Source: JADMIH01 sp036399775
GTDB lineage: Bacteria > Chloroflexota > Chloroflexia > QHBQ01 > JADMIH01
Direction: 5' to 3'
DNA length: 64,000 nucleotides
NCBI GenBank assembly: GCA_036399775.1
Contig: DASWMJ010000072.1
Coordinates: 20,547-84,546, forward strand
Shown here: in pieces, positions 32,131-39,545 of the stretch
Layout of the letters: each line of letters begins with the position of its first letter
How positions within the stretch are numbered: position 1 is the stretch's first letter
Translations under genes and position numbers: made by a program
Notes under the pieces: model-generated
Seen by the model: only the letters and a program-made list of their open reading frames with translations
Database searches by the model: none
What the model was told of the DNA's origin: nothing

Positions 32131-33814
32131 TTTTTTCGGAGGGGTGCATGGCAAAGCTACGCAGGTAGTCTGCATACCCGCCCTCGAAGTTGCGAAGCTT
32201 GCCGTCGCGCACCTCCACCACGCGGTCAGGATATGCGTGCAGGAAAGCACGATCGTGTGCAACCACAATGACCGTGCCCTCGAACGCTTCCAGCGCCTCC
32301 TCGAAGTGCTCGCGGCCATCTATGTCCAGGTGGTTCAGAGGCTCGTCCAGCAAGAGCAGGTTGCAGCCCCGCAACACCAGCAGCGCGAGTTGCAACCTGC
32401 TCCTCTCTCCCAGCGAGCATTCGCTCACCTTGCGGAAGACGCTCTCCCCCTCGAACAGGAAGAAGTGGAGGAAGCTGCGCGCCTCGGTCTCGTTCATGGG
32501 GCGCTCTAAAAGAGTAGTCTGTAAGACCGTCTTGCCTGGGTCGAGCGTCTCCTGCTCCTGGGCAAGCCTGCCGAGGCGAACGTTCGACCCGATGCGTACC
32601 TGCCCCGATGCAGGTTGCAGGCTGCCGTCTATAAGCCGCAACAGGGTAGTCTTGCCGGTGCCGTTCGGCCCAACGAGGGCCACCCTCTCGCCATGCTGGA
32701 TGTCGAGCGACACGTCCTCAAGCAGCGCGGGAGACCCAGGATAGGCGAAGGACACACCTTCCATCCGTAGCACCGCGCGGCCACCGGGCGGTGGCGGGCC
32801 GAAGTCCAGCTTGAGCCACCACCGGGCGCGGGGCTTCTCCACGCGCTCGCCCGACTCCATGTACCGTTCCAGCTTCTTCTCGCGGCTCTTCGCCAGTCGC
32901 GCCTTCTTGCGGGCCAGCACGCGCACTCCCGGCTGCCGGGGCGTGGTAGACCTCTCTATATCCAGCGCGCCACCCTTCAGCCGTGCGATGTCCTGCGCCA
33001 CCTGCCCTATATATTCCTGCTGGCGCTTCCAGGCTTCGATATGCGACGCGTGCTCCTGCTCGCGGGCGGCGGCGAAGTCGCTGTAGTTGCCCATGTAACT
33101 CCTGATGGTGCGCGTGTCTGGATCGAGGTAGAGGACGCGGGTAACCGTGCGGTCCAGGAACTCCCGATCGTGCGACACCACCAGCACCGCGCCCCTGTAG
33201 CCCTGCACAAACCCTTCCAGCCACTCAAGCGCCTCGACGTCCAGGTGGTTCGTCGGCTCGTCCAGGAGGAGCAGGTCAGGCTCGCGCAGGAGCAACATCG
33301 CCAGCCCCAGCCGCGTCTTTTGCCCGCCACTCAGCGTAGAGACGGGCGTAGCGGGGTCAACCTCGCCCAGGCCGAGGCCCTGCAAGATAGACGCCGACCT
33401 GTGCTCGCGCTCGTACCCCCCCAGCGCCTCATACAGCGCCAGGGCAGCCTCGTAGGCCGACATCGCGCCTTCGAGGTCGCCGGAAGAGGCGGTCAAAGCA
33501 TCAGCCGCCGCTTGCATGGCGGCTTCGGCGTCGCCCAGCTCCGCGTGGGCGGAAGCTAAAGCCTCGGCTAAGGTGAGATCTCCCAGCATCTGGAAGGTCT
33601 GGGGCAGATAGCCAAGCGTGGTGCCTTTTGGAGAAAGCACCACCGTACCCGCATCAGGCTGCTCCTCGCCCGTGATGCAGCGCAGCAGGGTAGACTTGCC
33701 CGACCCGTTGGGGCCGATCAAGCCTATATGTTCGGTGTCGTTGATGATGAAACTGGCTCCGGCGAGCACTGTCGCCGTGCCGTAGCTCTTGCGAAGGTTC
33801 TGTACCTGAAGCAT
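32123..33814 (-). CDS. ABC-F family ATPase
   Basis: The 563-aa protein has two ATP-binding cassettes. Cassette 1: GPNGSGKST, LSGGQKTRLGLAM, LLLLDEPTNHLD. Cassette 2: GPNGTGKTT, signature CSLGERSRLQLAL, LLLLDEPLNHLD. They are joined by a basic linker of about 80 residues (ARKKARLAKSREKKLERYMESGERVEKP), the P-site tRNA interaction region of this family. There are no membrane spans. ABC-F proteins act on the ribosome, in translation or in protection from ribosome-targeting antibiotics. The 8-bp hairpin in its leader could be regulatory. The start follows GAGAGGGGG. Confidence 0.93.
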   Translation of the reverse strand: MLQVQNLRKSYGTATVLAGASFIINDTEHIGLIGPNGSGKSTLLRCITGEEQPDAGTVVLSPKGTTLGYLPQTFQMLGDLTLAEALASAHAELGDAEAAMQAAADALTASSGDLEGAMSAYEAALALYEALGGYEREHRSASILQGLGLGEVDPATPVSTLSGGQKTRLGLAMLLLREPDLLLLDEPTNHLDVEALEWLEGFVQGYRGAVLVVSHDREFLDRTVTRVLYLDPDTRTIRSYMGNYSDFAAAREQEHASHIEAWKRQQEYIGQVAQDIARLKGGALDIERSTTPRQPGVRVLARKKARLAKSREKKLERYMESGERVEKPRARWWLKLDFGPPPPGGRAVLRMEGVSFAYPGSPALLEDVSLDIQHGERVALVGPNGTGKTTLLRLIDGSLQPASGQVRIGSNVRLGRLAQEQETLDPGKTVLQTTLLERPMNETEARSFLHFFLFEGESVFRKVSECSLGERSRLQLALLVLRGCNLLLLDEPLNHLDIDGREHFEEALEAFEGTVIVVAHDRAFLHAYPDRVVEVRDGKLRNFEGGYADYLRSFAMHPSEKRG

Positions 33815-33828
33815 AGTGCCCCCTCTCT

Positions 33829-33848
33829 GGAGACACGTCTGTGTCTCC
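33829..33848 (-). promoter_or_regulatory. Leader hairpin upstream of the ABC-F gene
   Basis: GGAGACAC-GTCT-GTGTCTCC is a perfect 8-bp hairpin ending about 4 bases before the ribosome-binding site. It could control access to the site; no leader peptide was identified. Confidence 0.5.
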
Positions 33849-34580
33849 GACTAAACGGAAATATAATCGAGAGGGGTCTCAGTCACTTCACAACTTCCTT
33901 ACTCAGGTCCAGTAAAGCCACCCGCGAGCGCTGCCGGGGACGTGGCAACACTATTATACAACATCACCCCCACCCACCATCCCCCGCCCTTCCACCCCAC
34001 CCAAACATGTGCAAAACTCCACCCCAATACCCCACCAAATCATGTCCCAAAAACACCCCCAAAAGGGATTAAGTTAATAGAAGCATGTTTCCGGCTACCG
34101 TAGCGCAACAGTAGCCACTACCCCTGAGGGCCATGAGCCATGACCAAGAGCCAGAGCCACCAACTCAAAACTCATAACTCCCAAAGGGGAACAGGGTACC
34201 GCTGGTGCCCCTGCCACAAGGATTGATCGTCATCCTCCCAACTCCCGGGTTAGACTGATGCAGGCCAACTAATATGCCAAAAGAGCACCAACCCACTCCC
34301 CCTTGTCATTCTGAGCGCAGCGAAGAATCTCGCTCCTCGCGTACCATGCGTATAGCGAGCCTCTTCCTCCCCAGAACCAATAAGCCACAGTGGGCCACTC
34401 TTCTCAACATACACACAACCACCCTGCATCAGCCCAACCTCCGGGAGCCACACAGTACAGAGCCTACCCGCTCCGTACCAAACCCATAGTAGTCCGGTGG
34501 CCCCAAAGCACCCAACAAGTGCCAAAGGCCACCGGAACTACACCCACCCAAGATAAGAACCCACAAGCTAACAGCCAGAA

Positions 34581-34640
34581 TTCTAACTTCTAGTTTCTAA
34601 CTTCTAGTTTCTGACTTCTAGCTTCCAGCTTCTAACTTCT
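34581..34640. repeat. Heptamer array TTCTAAC/TTCTAGT
   Basis: About eight units alternate TTCTAAC, TTCTAGT, TTCTGAC, TTCTAGC and TTCCAGC with a period of seven. Confidence 0.8.
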
Positions 34641-34793
34641 TATCGTCCAACCAGTTGCGTTGGCAGGGGCAAGCATCTGACCAAAACAGCGTGCTTAGGC
34701 TATCACCCTGCCCGCGTTACCCACCACCAACCTCAACCAAACAACCAGAGGGGCGCTCTAACCAGCGCCCCTCCCCGCCATCCTCAACAACTA

Positions 34794-34855
34794 AACTCAA
34801 AACTCAAAACTCAAAACTCAAAACTCAAAACCCATAACTCATAACTCCCAAAGGG
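34794..34855. repeat. Heptamer array ACTCAAA/ACTCATA
   Basis: At least five ACTCAAA units are followed by CCCATAA and ACTCATA units, period seven. A short version (ACTCAAA, ACTCATA, ACTCCCA) is repeated at 34165-34186. Confidence 0.8.
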
Positions 34856-34987
34856 CTTTCATGTGTGCGAATTCAGAATTGTATGTTATTGTTACACAAA
34901 AGATAAGGCAATGATATACCTGACACACCTAAGGGACAGAAATCTTGGTGGCCGGCAAGTTGTCAAAGATCGGCAGGAGGCGCTTTC

Positions 34988-35389
34988 ATGTGCATGTCCC
35001 AACTTTCCGTGCAAAAGCGACTTGGTTCGTGGCTTATTACGTTATTCGGTCTGCTAACTGCCTTCGTTCCCTTCAGCATCGTTCTATTGCTGTACGTGGC
35101 CTCCTGGCGTGCAGAAGCCCTGATGGGACACTGGCCCAGGCAGTATGTTGTCGACCCCAATTTTGTTTACCAGGAGCCTGTCTATCTCTTTCTAATGGAA
35201 GCCATTGGTTGGGGTGCCAACTTAGTGTGCGTTGCGCTATTCCCTTTAGGAATAGCCACCTGGTTGCTGTGGACCCGCGACAAGCGCCATATCTTGCCGT
35301 TCTTACTCCCGCTCGTGTATGTATTGGGGTGGCTTCTTCTATTGGCTGACCCTGATGGGCGCTTGGCCTGGTATCGTGACTGGAACTAA
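34988..35389 (+). CDS. Small polytopic membrane protein, 133 aa
   Basis: A GGAGG site lies 8 bases before the ATG. The protein has three hydrophobic stretches (WLITLFGLLTAFVPFSIVLLLYV, GWGANLVCVALFPLGIATWLLW and ILPFLLPLVYVLGWLLLLA). They flank an exposed loop with HWPRQYVVDPNFVYQEPVYLF. I recognise no family. The strong ribosome-binding site and consistent topology make it a real gene. Its base composition is slightly lower in GC than the flanking genes. Confidence 0.65.
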   Translation: MCMSQLSVQKRLGSWLITLFGLLTAFVPFSIVLLLYVASWRAEALMGHWPRQYVVDPNFVYQEPVYLFLMEAIGWGANLVCVALFPLGIATWLLWTRDKRHILPFLLPLVYVLGWLLLLADPDGRLAWYRDWN

Positions 35390-35595
35390 CTATGGACAGA
35401 GAACGAATGTATTGCTTGGTACCTCCTACTGGTACTTTCAAATCGTCTCAAGCCACGGACCCATTGCTAAGTACCCTCTCGGCTATAGGTGTCTCAAGCA
35501 TATTATTGTCAAAGATAATAGGCGGCGGAGCATAATGCGTCAGACACGGTGCCTATTCAACTGCCGTCCATAGGCCAGTAAAGGAGTTGGCAAAA

Positions 35596-36993
35596 ATGGC
35601 AAGACCAACAGAATACGATGCCATAGTCATAGGGGCAGGGCAGGCGGGCGGGCCGCTGGCCACCGCGCTCGGCAAGGCTGGCAAGAAGACCGCCCTCATC
35701 GAGCGAGAGCACGTCGGCGGCACCTGCATCAACGAGGGCTGCACCCCCACCAAGACGATGGTGGCGAGCGCCCGTGTGGCGTACCTGGCGCGCAGGGGTG
35801 CCGACTACGGCGTACAGACCGGCCCCATAAGCGTTGACATGGAGAAGGTCCGCAAGCGCAAGCGCGATATAGTGGAGAGCTTCCGTAGCGGCAGCGAGAG
35901 GCGCATCAAAGAGAGCAAGAACGTCGACCTGCTAACAGGCGAGGCCACTTTCACCGGGCCGCACACCATAGAGGTGCGTCTGAGCGACAAAACCGTGCAA
36001 CTGGCCGCCGGGACCATCATCATAAACACGGGCGCGCGGCCCTCCCTGCCGCCTGTAGAGGGCATCAACGAGGTAGGCGCGCTCGATTCCACCTCGATAA
36101 TGGAGTTGGGCAGCGTGCCTGAGCACCTTATCGTGCTGGGCGGCGGCTACATCGGGCTTGAGTTCGGGCAGATGTTCCACCGCTTCGGCAGCAAAGTGAC
36201 GGTAGTGCAGCGCGCAAAGCAGTTGCTGGGACGCGAAGACGCGGACGTTGCCGAAGAGATAGCCTCAATCCTGCGCGAAGATGGCCTTGAGATAATGCTT
36301 GAGACCGAGGCGCTGAGTGTAAAGAAGACTGCCAAAGGCAAAATCAAGCTGTCCCTGCGGACCCCATCAGGTGAGCGCACCATCACAGGCTCGCACCTGC
36401 TGGCGGCTGCCGGGCGCACGCCCAACACGGACACACTCAACCCGCAAGCCGCAGGGATAAAGATGGACAAGCGCGGCTTCATACCCGTGAACGAACGCCT
36501 TGAGACCAACGTGGCGGGAATTTACGCGGTGGGCGACGTGAACGGCGGCCCTGCCTTCACCCATATCTCATACGACGACTTCCGCATCCTCCGCACCAAC
36601 CTTGTAGAGGGTGGACAGGCCACCACGAAAGACCGCCTTGTGCCGTACACCGTCTTTATAGACCCGCAGCTTGGGCGGGTGGGCCTGAGCGAGCAGGAAG
36701 CGCGAGAGCAGGGCAGAAAAATCCGGGTGGCGAAGATAGGCATGGACTACGTGGCGCGCGCCCTGGAAGTAGACGAGTCGCGCGGCTTCATGAAGGCCAT
36801 AGTGGACGCGGAGTCCGGGCAGATACTGGGTTGCGCCGTGCTGGGGCTGGAAGGCGGCGAAATCATGGCGATGATGCAGATAGCCATAATGGGCAAAGTG
36901 CCCTATACTACGTTGAAAGAGGCCATCTTCGCCCACCCGACCCTTGCCGAGTCTCTGAACACCCTCTTTATGAACTTGGAGGGAGACAAATGA
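35596..36993 (+). CDS. FAD-dependent NAD(P)-disulfide oxidoreductase (mercuric reductase/LPD-like)
   Basis: The ATG at 35596 lies 9 bases after AAAGGAG; an earlier TTG would touch that site. The 465-aa flavoprotein has the FAD motif (AIVIGAGQAGGPLA), the redox-active pair Cys44 and Cys49 in GGTCINEGCTPTK, the NAD(P) motif (VLGGGYIGLEFGQMF), the second FAD motif (GIYAVGDVNGGPAF) and the interface domain with His-Pro (IFAHPTLAE). It lacks an N-terminal HMA domain and C-terminal vicinal Cys, so mercury reduction is not supported. A soluble pyridine-nucleotide disulfide oxidoreductase of unknown substrate is the safe call. It lies 4 bases before an ATP-grasp gene. Confidence 0.9.
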   Translation: MARPTEYDAIVIGAGQAGGPLATALGKAGKKTALIEREHVGGTCINEGCTPTKTMVASARVAYLARRGADYGVQTGPISVDMEKVRKRKRDIVESFRSGSERRIKESKNVDLLTGEATFTGPHTIEVRLSDKTVQLAAGTIIINTGARPSLPPVEGINEVGALDSTSIMELGSVPEHLIVLGGGYIGLEFGQMFHRFGSKVTVVQRAKQLLGREDADVAEEIASILREDGLEIMLETEALSVKKTAKGKIKLSLRTPSGERTITGSHLLAAAGRTPNTDTLNPQAAGIKMDKRGFIPVNERLETNVAGIYAVGDVNGGPAFTHISYDDFRILRTNLVEGGQATTKDRLVPYTVFIDPQLGRVGLSEQEAREQGRKIRVAKIGMDYVARALEVDESRGFMKAIVDAESGQILGCAVLGLEGGEIMAMMQIAIMGKVPYTTLKEAIFAHPTLAESLNTLFMNLEGDK

Positions 36994-36997
36994 AGCC

Positions 36998-38188
36998 GTG
37001 CTGACTATCCTCTGCCTTGCAAGCTATGTGAAGGGGCACGAGTTCATGCGCGAGTGCAAGCGCCAGGGCTGCCACGTCATCCTCCTCACGATAGAGAAGC
37101 ACGTGCAGGCAGACTGGCCCCACGATAGCATAGACGAATTGCTGACGCTGCCCGATCTGGCGGACAGGCAGAGCGTCATCCAGGCGGTCAGCCGCAGGAC
37201 GCGCACGCGCCACATAGACCGCGTGGTCGCGCTGGAAGACTACGACGTGGAGACGGCGGCCACGTTGCGCGAGCACCTTCGCTGCCCAGGCATGGGCGAC
37301 ACAACGGCGCGCTATTTCCGCGACAAGCTGGCGATGCGCGTGGAGGCCCGCGACAATGGCATACTGGTGCCTGAGTTCGTGCCCGTGCTCAACCACGAGC
37401 GCATACACAATTTCACCCAGAGGGTGCCGCCGCCCTGGGTCCTCAAGCCTCGCTCGGAGGCCGCCGCCTCCGGCATACGGAGGATATACCATGCAGGCGA
37501 GCTTTGGGCCGCGCTCGACAGCCTGGGCGATCTGCAATCTTTCTTCGTGTTGGAGCAGTACATTCGCGGCGACGTGTACCACGTAGACAGCATATGCTAC
37601 CGGCGCGAGGTGCTTTTCGCCGAGGCGCACCGCTACGCGACCCCACCCTTGAATGTGGCTCACGATGGGGGCCTGTTCGTCAGCAGCACTATCCAGCGCG
37701 AAACGCAGGAAGCGCGAACCCTGCGGCGGCTCAACCGGGAAGTGCTGGGCGCGCTCGGTTTCGTGCGCGGGGTATCGCACACCGAGTTCATCAAGGGCAG
37801 CGATGACGGCCAGTTCTACTTCCTTGAAACTGCCGCGCGCGTGGGTGGGGCCTATATAGTGGAGTTGATACAGGCTGCCACCGGCCTCAATATGTGGGCG
37901 GAGTGGGCAAAGGTGGAGATAGCGGGGGGCGAGCAGCCTTATGCGCTGCCGACCCACCGGCAGGACTACGCCGGCATCATCATCTCGCTTGCCCGGCAGG
38001 AGCACCCCGATACCTCGGCCTATGACGACCCGGAGATCGTGTGGAGGCTGGACGAGAAGCACCATGCCGGGCTGGTGGTAATGTCTCACCAACCGGATCG
38101 CGTGCAGGCCCTGCTCGACCGGTACGGCACGCGCTTCTACAACGACTTCTTCGCCGTTCAGCCTCCCCTGGACAAGCCGGCCAGCTAG
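36998..38188 (+). CDS. ATP-grasp superfamily ligase
   Basis: The 396-aa protein has an N-terminal Rossmann-like preATP domain (LTILCLASYVKGHEFMRECKRQGCHVILLT), then an ATP-grasp core with WVLKPRSEAAASGIRRI and VLEQYIRGDVYHVDSI. The Mg-binding segment is FIKGSDDGQFYFLETAARVGGAYIVEL. The family ligates a carboxylate to an amine with ATP (carnosine-synthase-like, BL00235-like). The GTG start is 12 bases from a GGAGGGAG site inside the end of the previous gene, so the two are an operon. Substrates unknown. Confidence 0.87.
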   Translation: MLTILCLASYVKGHEFMRECKRQGCHVILLTIEKHVQADWPHDSIDELLTLPDLADRQSVIQAVSRRTRTRHIDRVVALEDYDVETAATLREHLRCPGMGDTTARYFRDKLAMRVEARDNGILVPEFVPVLNHERIHNFTQRVPPPWVLKPRSEAAASGIRRIYHAGELWAALDSLGDLQSFFVLEQYIRGDVYHVDSICYRREVLFAEAHRYATPPLNVAHDGGLFVSSTIQRETQEARTLRRLNREVLGALGFVRGVSHTEFIKGSDDGQFYFLETAARVGGAYIVELIQAATGLNMWAEWAKVEIAGGEQPYALPTHRQDYAGIIISLARQEHPDTSAYDDPEIVWRLDEKHHAGLVVMSHQPDRVQALLDRYGTRFYNDFFAVQPPLDKPAS

Positions 38189-38394
38189 AATATAGCAGTT
38201 CGCTTAGTTTGTAGATACCCTGTGGGCATAAGTCATGCTATAGGGTAATGTGTGTGCTGTCGCTTACCGGCATGTTTTCATTGCGATGCTGCCACAATCA
38301 AAGCAAATTACCCAGTTCTTATTACTTGACACGATTTCGCCGGTACGGCACCACAGGCACAGTATGAAAACAAAGTGACACGAAAGGTTGCACG

Positions 38395-39126
38395 ATGGCG
38401 ATCAAGCTACTCATAGCCGAAGATACCCGCGACATAGCCGAAATAGTGGCCTTCGGGGCGCGCATGAACTGGCCTGGCTGCCAGGTCATAATGGCGAAAG
38501 ACGGCGAAGAAGCTCTCAGGCTCTTCCAGGAGGAACAGCCGGACATTGTGATCCTCGATATAGCGATGCCCCCTCCCGATGGCTTTGAAGTGTGCAGGCG
38601 CATCAGGGAAGTGTCGCAGGTGCCTATCATGATGCTGACCGGGCGTACGGACACCGTGGACAAGATACGCGCCCTCGACCTGGGGGCCGACGACTACCTT
38701 ACCAAGCCCTTTGACCACCTGGAGCTACTGGCGCGTCTGCGTGCCCTCATGCGCAGGATGCAGAGCGTCCCATCGCCGGATGCTGTGGGCGCGCCAACCC
38801 CAAATGGTCATTTCAACCCCGTCGACATCAAAATCGGAGACCTGACCATCAACACTGCCACGCGCGAAGTAAAGCTGAAAGGGGAGGCAATTCCTCTCAC
38901 TTCGACCGAGTACCGTCTGCTGGAAGAGCTTGCCAAACAGGCAGGCACGGTGCTACCCCACCACTATCTGCTTGAACAGGTATGGGGGCCGGAGTACGCG
39001 AACGAGGAGCACTACCTCAAAGTATTCGTGCGCCGCCTCCGGCGCAAGCTGGGCGACAACGCCGACCGGCCCCACTTTATACAGACCGAGTGGGGCGTAG
39101 GATACCGCTTCATCGCTCCCCAGTAG
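38395..39126 (+). CDS. Orphan OmpR/PhoB-type response regulator
   Basis: The 243-aa protein has a receiver domain with acidic pocket (AEDTRD), phosphoacceptor Asp55 (VILDIAMPPPDG) and Lys104 (YLTKPF). The linker is ~35 residues with Pro/Asn. A C-terminal winged-helix DNA-binding domain follows (EVKLKGEAIPLTSTEYRLLEEL, HYLKVFVRRLRRKLGD, GYRF). No histidine kinase is adjacent on either side, so it is an orphan here. GAAAGG precedes the ATG. Confidence 0.94.
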   Translation: MAIKLLIAEDTRDIAEIVAFGARMNWPGCQVIMAKDGEEALRLFQEEQPDIVILDIAMPPPDGFEVCRRIREVSQVPIMMLTGRTDTVDKIRALDLGADDYLTKPFDHLELLARLRALMRRMQSVPSPDAVGAPTPNGHFNPVDIKIGDLTINTATREVKLKGEAIPLTSTEYRLLEELAKQAGTVLPHHYLLEQVWGPEYANEEHYLKVFVRRLRRKLGDNADRPHFIQTEWGVGYRFIAPQ

Positions 39127-39199
39127 ACGGCTTGTTTACCATTGTTTACTATTGTTCACACAAACTTTTACCAATGCGAACCCCTAAAATGCCACGCAT

Positions 39200-39522
39200 C
39201 GGGTAGACTACTTGTGGCAACGTACCTATCTCACTTTTGATCTTTCCTGGTACTTGAGGCTCAAGCACAAACAGCGACAGAGCCGTCGCATAAAGTGCTG
39301 GCCGGGACGCCGGTGTCCTGACTAGAGGCACCAGGAAGTCAGAGCGCGTTGGATGTTAGACCGTCCGCTGGGGTCTCGGTGTCGTTGCTGAGGAAGTGTA
39401 AGCCGGCGGTTCGACGGGTTGGTATAGCCGGTTCGTCGTCACAAAAGGGTAAAGCCAGAGCGTGCCCTGGTGGGCAGCACTGGGGAGAGTTGACCCCCAC
39501 GGCGCTTTCTGACTTTACCCTT
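39200..39522 (+). ncRNA. Structured intergenic region, possible ncRNA or long 3' UTR
   Basis: The 419 bases between 39126 and 39546 have no gene-like frame but many self-complementary arms: AGCAC..GCGAC/GTCGC..GTGCT (39264-39299), CTGACT/AGTCAG (39319-39346) and the terminator fold at 39445-39522. None matches an RNA family I can recognise (not RNase P, tmRNA, 6S, or c-di-GMP, cobalamin or T-box elements). The strand is a guess from the response regulator upstream. Confidence 0.35.
39445..39522. terminator. Branched terminator-like hairpin
   Basis: An outer stem, AAGGGTAAAGCCAGAGCG with its near-complement CGCTTTCTGACTTTACCCTT, encloses two small stem-loops, making a three-way junction. T-rich sequence follows on the plus strand and TTTTG on the minus. 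It can serve both convergent genes. Confidence 0.6.
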
Positions 39523-39545
39523 ATTGTTATTTCTGCTGACCGGCT

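Larger units (their letters stand above)
33849..34987. other. 1.1-kb C- and A-rich non-coding region
   Basis: The plus strand is strikingly poor in G over much of this stretch (for example 33960-34060, which is almost all C and A). Frames are short and do not resemble genes. It contains a left arm of the CATTCTGAGCG element (34306-34345), a hairpin GGGGCGCT/AGCGCCCC (34750-34771) and two heptamer zones (34581-34640 and 34794-34855). Confidence 0.6.

Noticed and set aside
34863..35057. 64-codon frame on the plus strand before the 133-aa membrane protein
   Set aside because: It overlaps the start of a better-supported gene in another frame and has no ribosome-binding site.
35596..36993. Mercuric reductase (merA)
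   Set aside because: The redox CxxxxC and FAD motifs fit, but the N-terminal HMA domain, the C-terminal vicinal Cys pair and any mer operon genes are missing.
36968..38092. 374-codon open frame on the minus strand
   Set aside because: It lies opposite the clear ATP-grasp gene, with no recognisable domain. It is a GC-driven shadow frame.
39149..39331. 60-codon frame on the minus strand in the structured region
   Set aside because: It crosses several hairpin arms and has no ribosome-binding site. A faint transposase-like look is not supportable.
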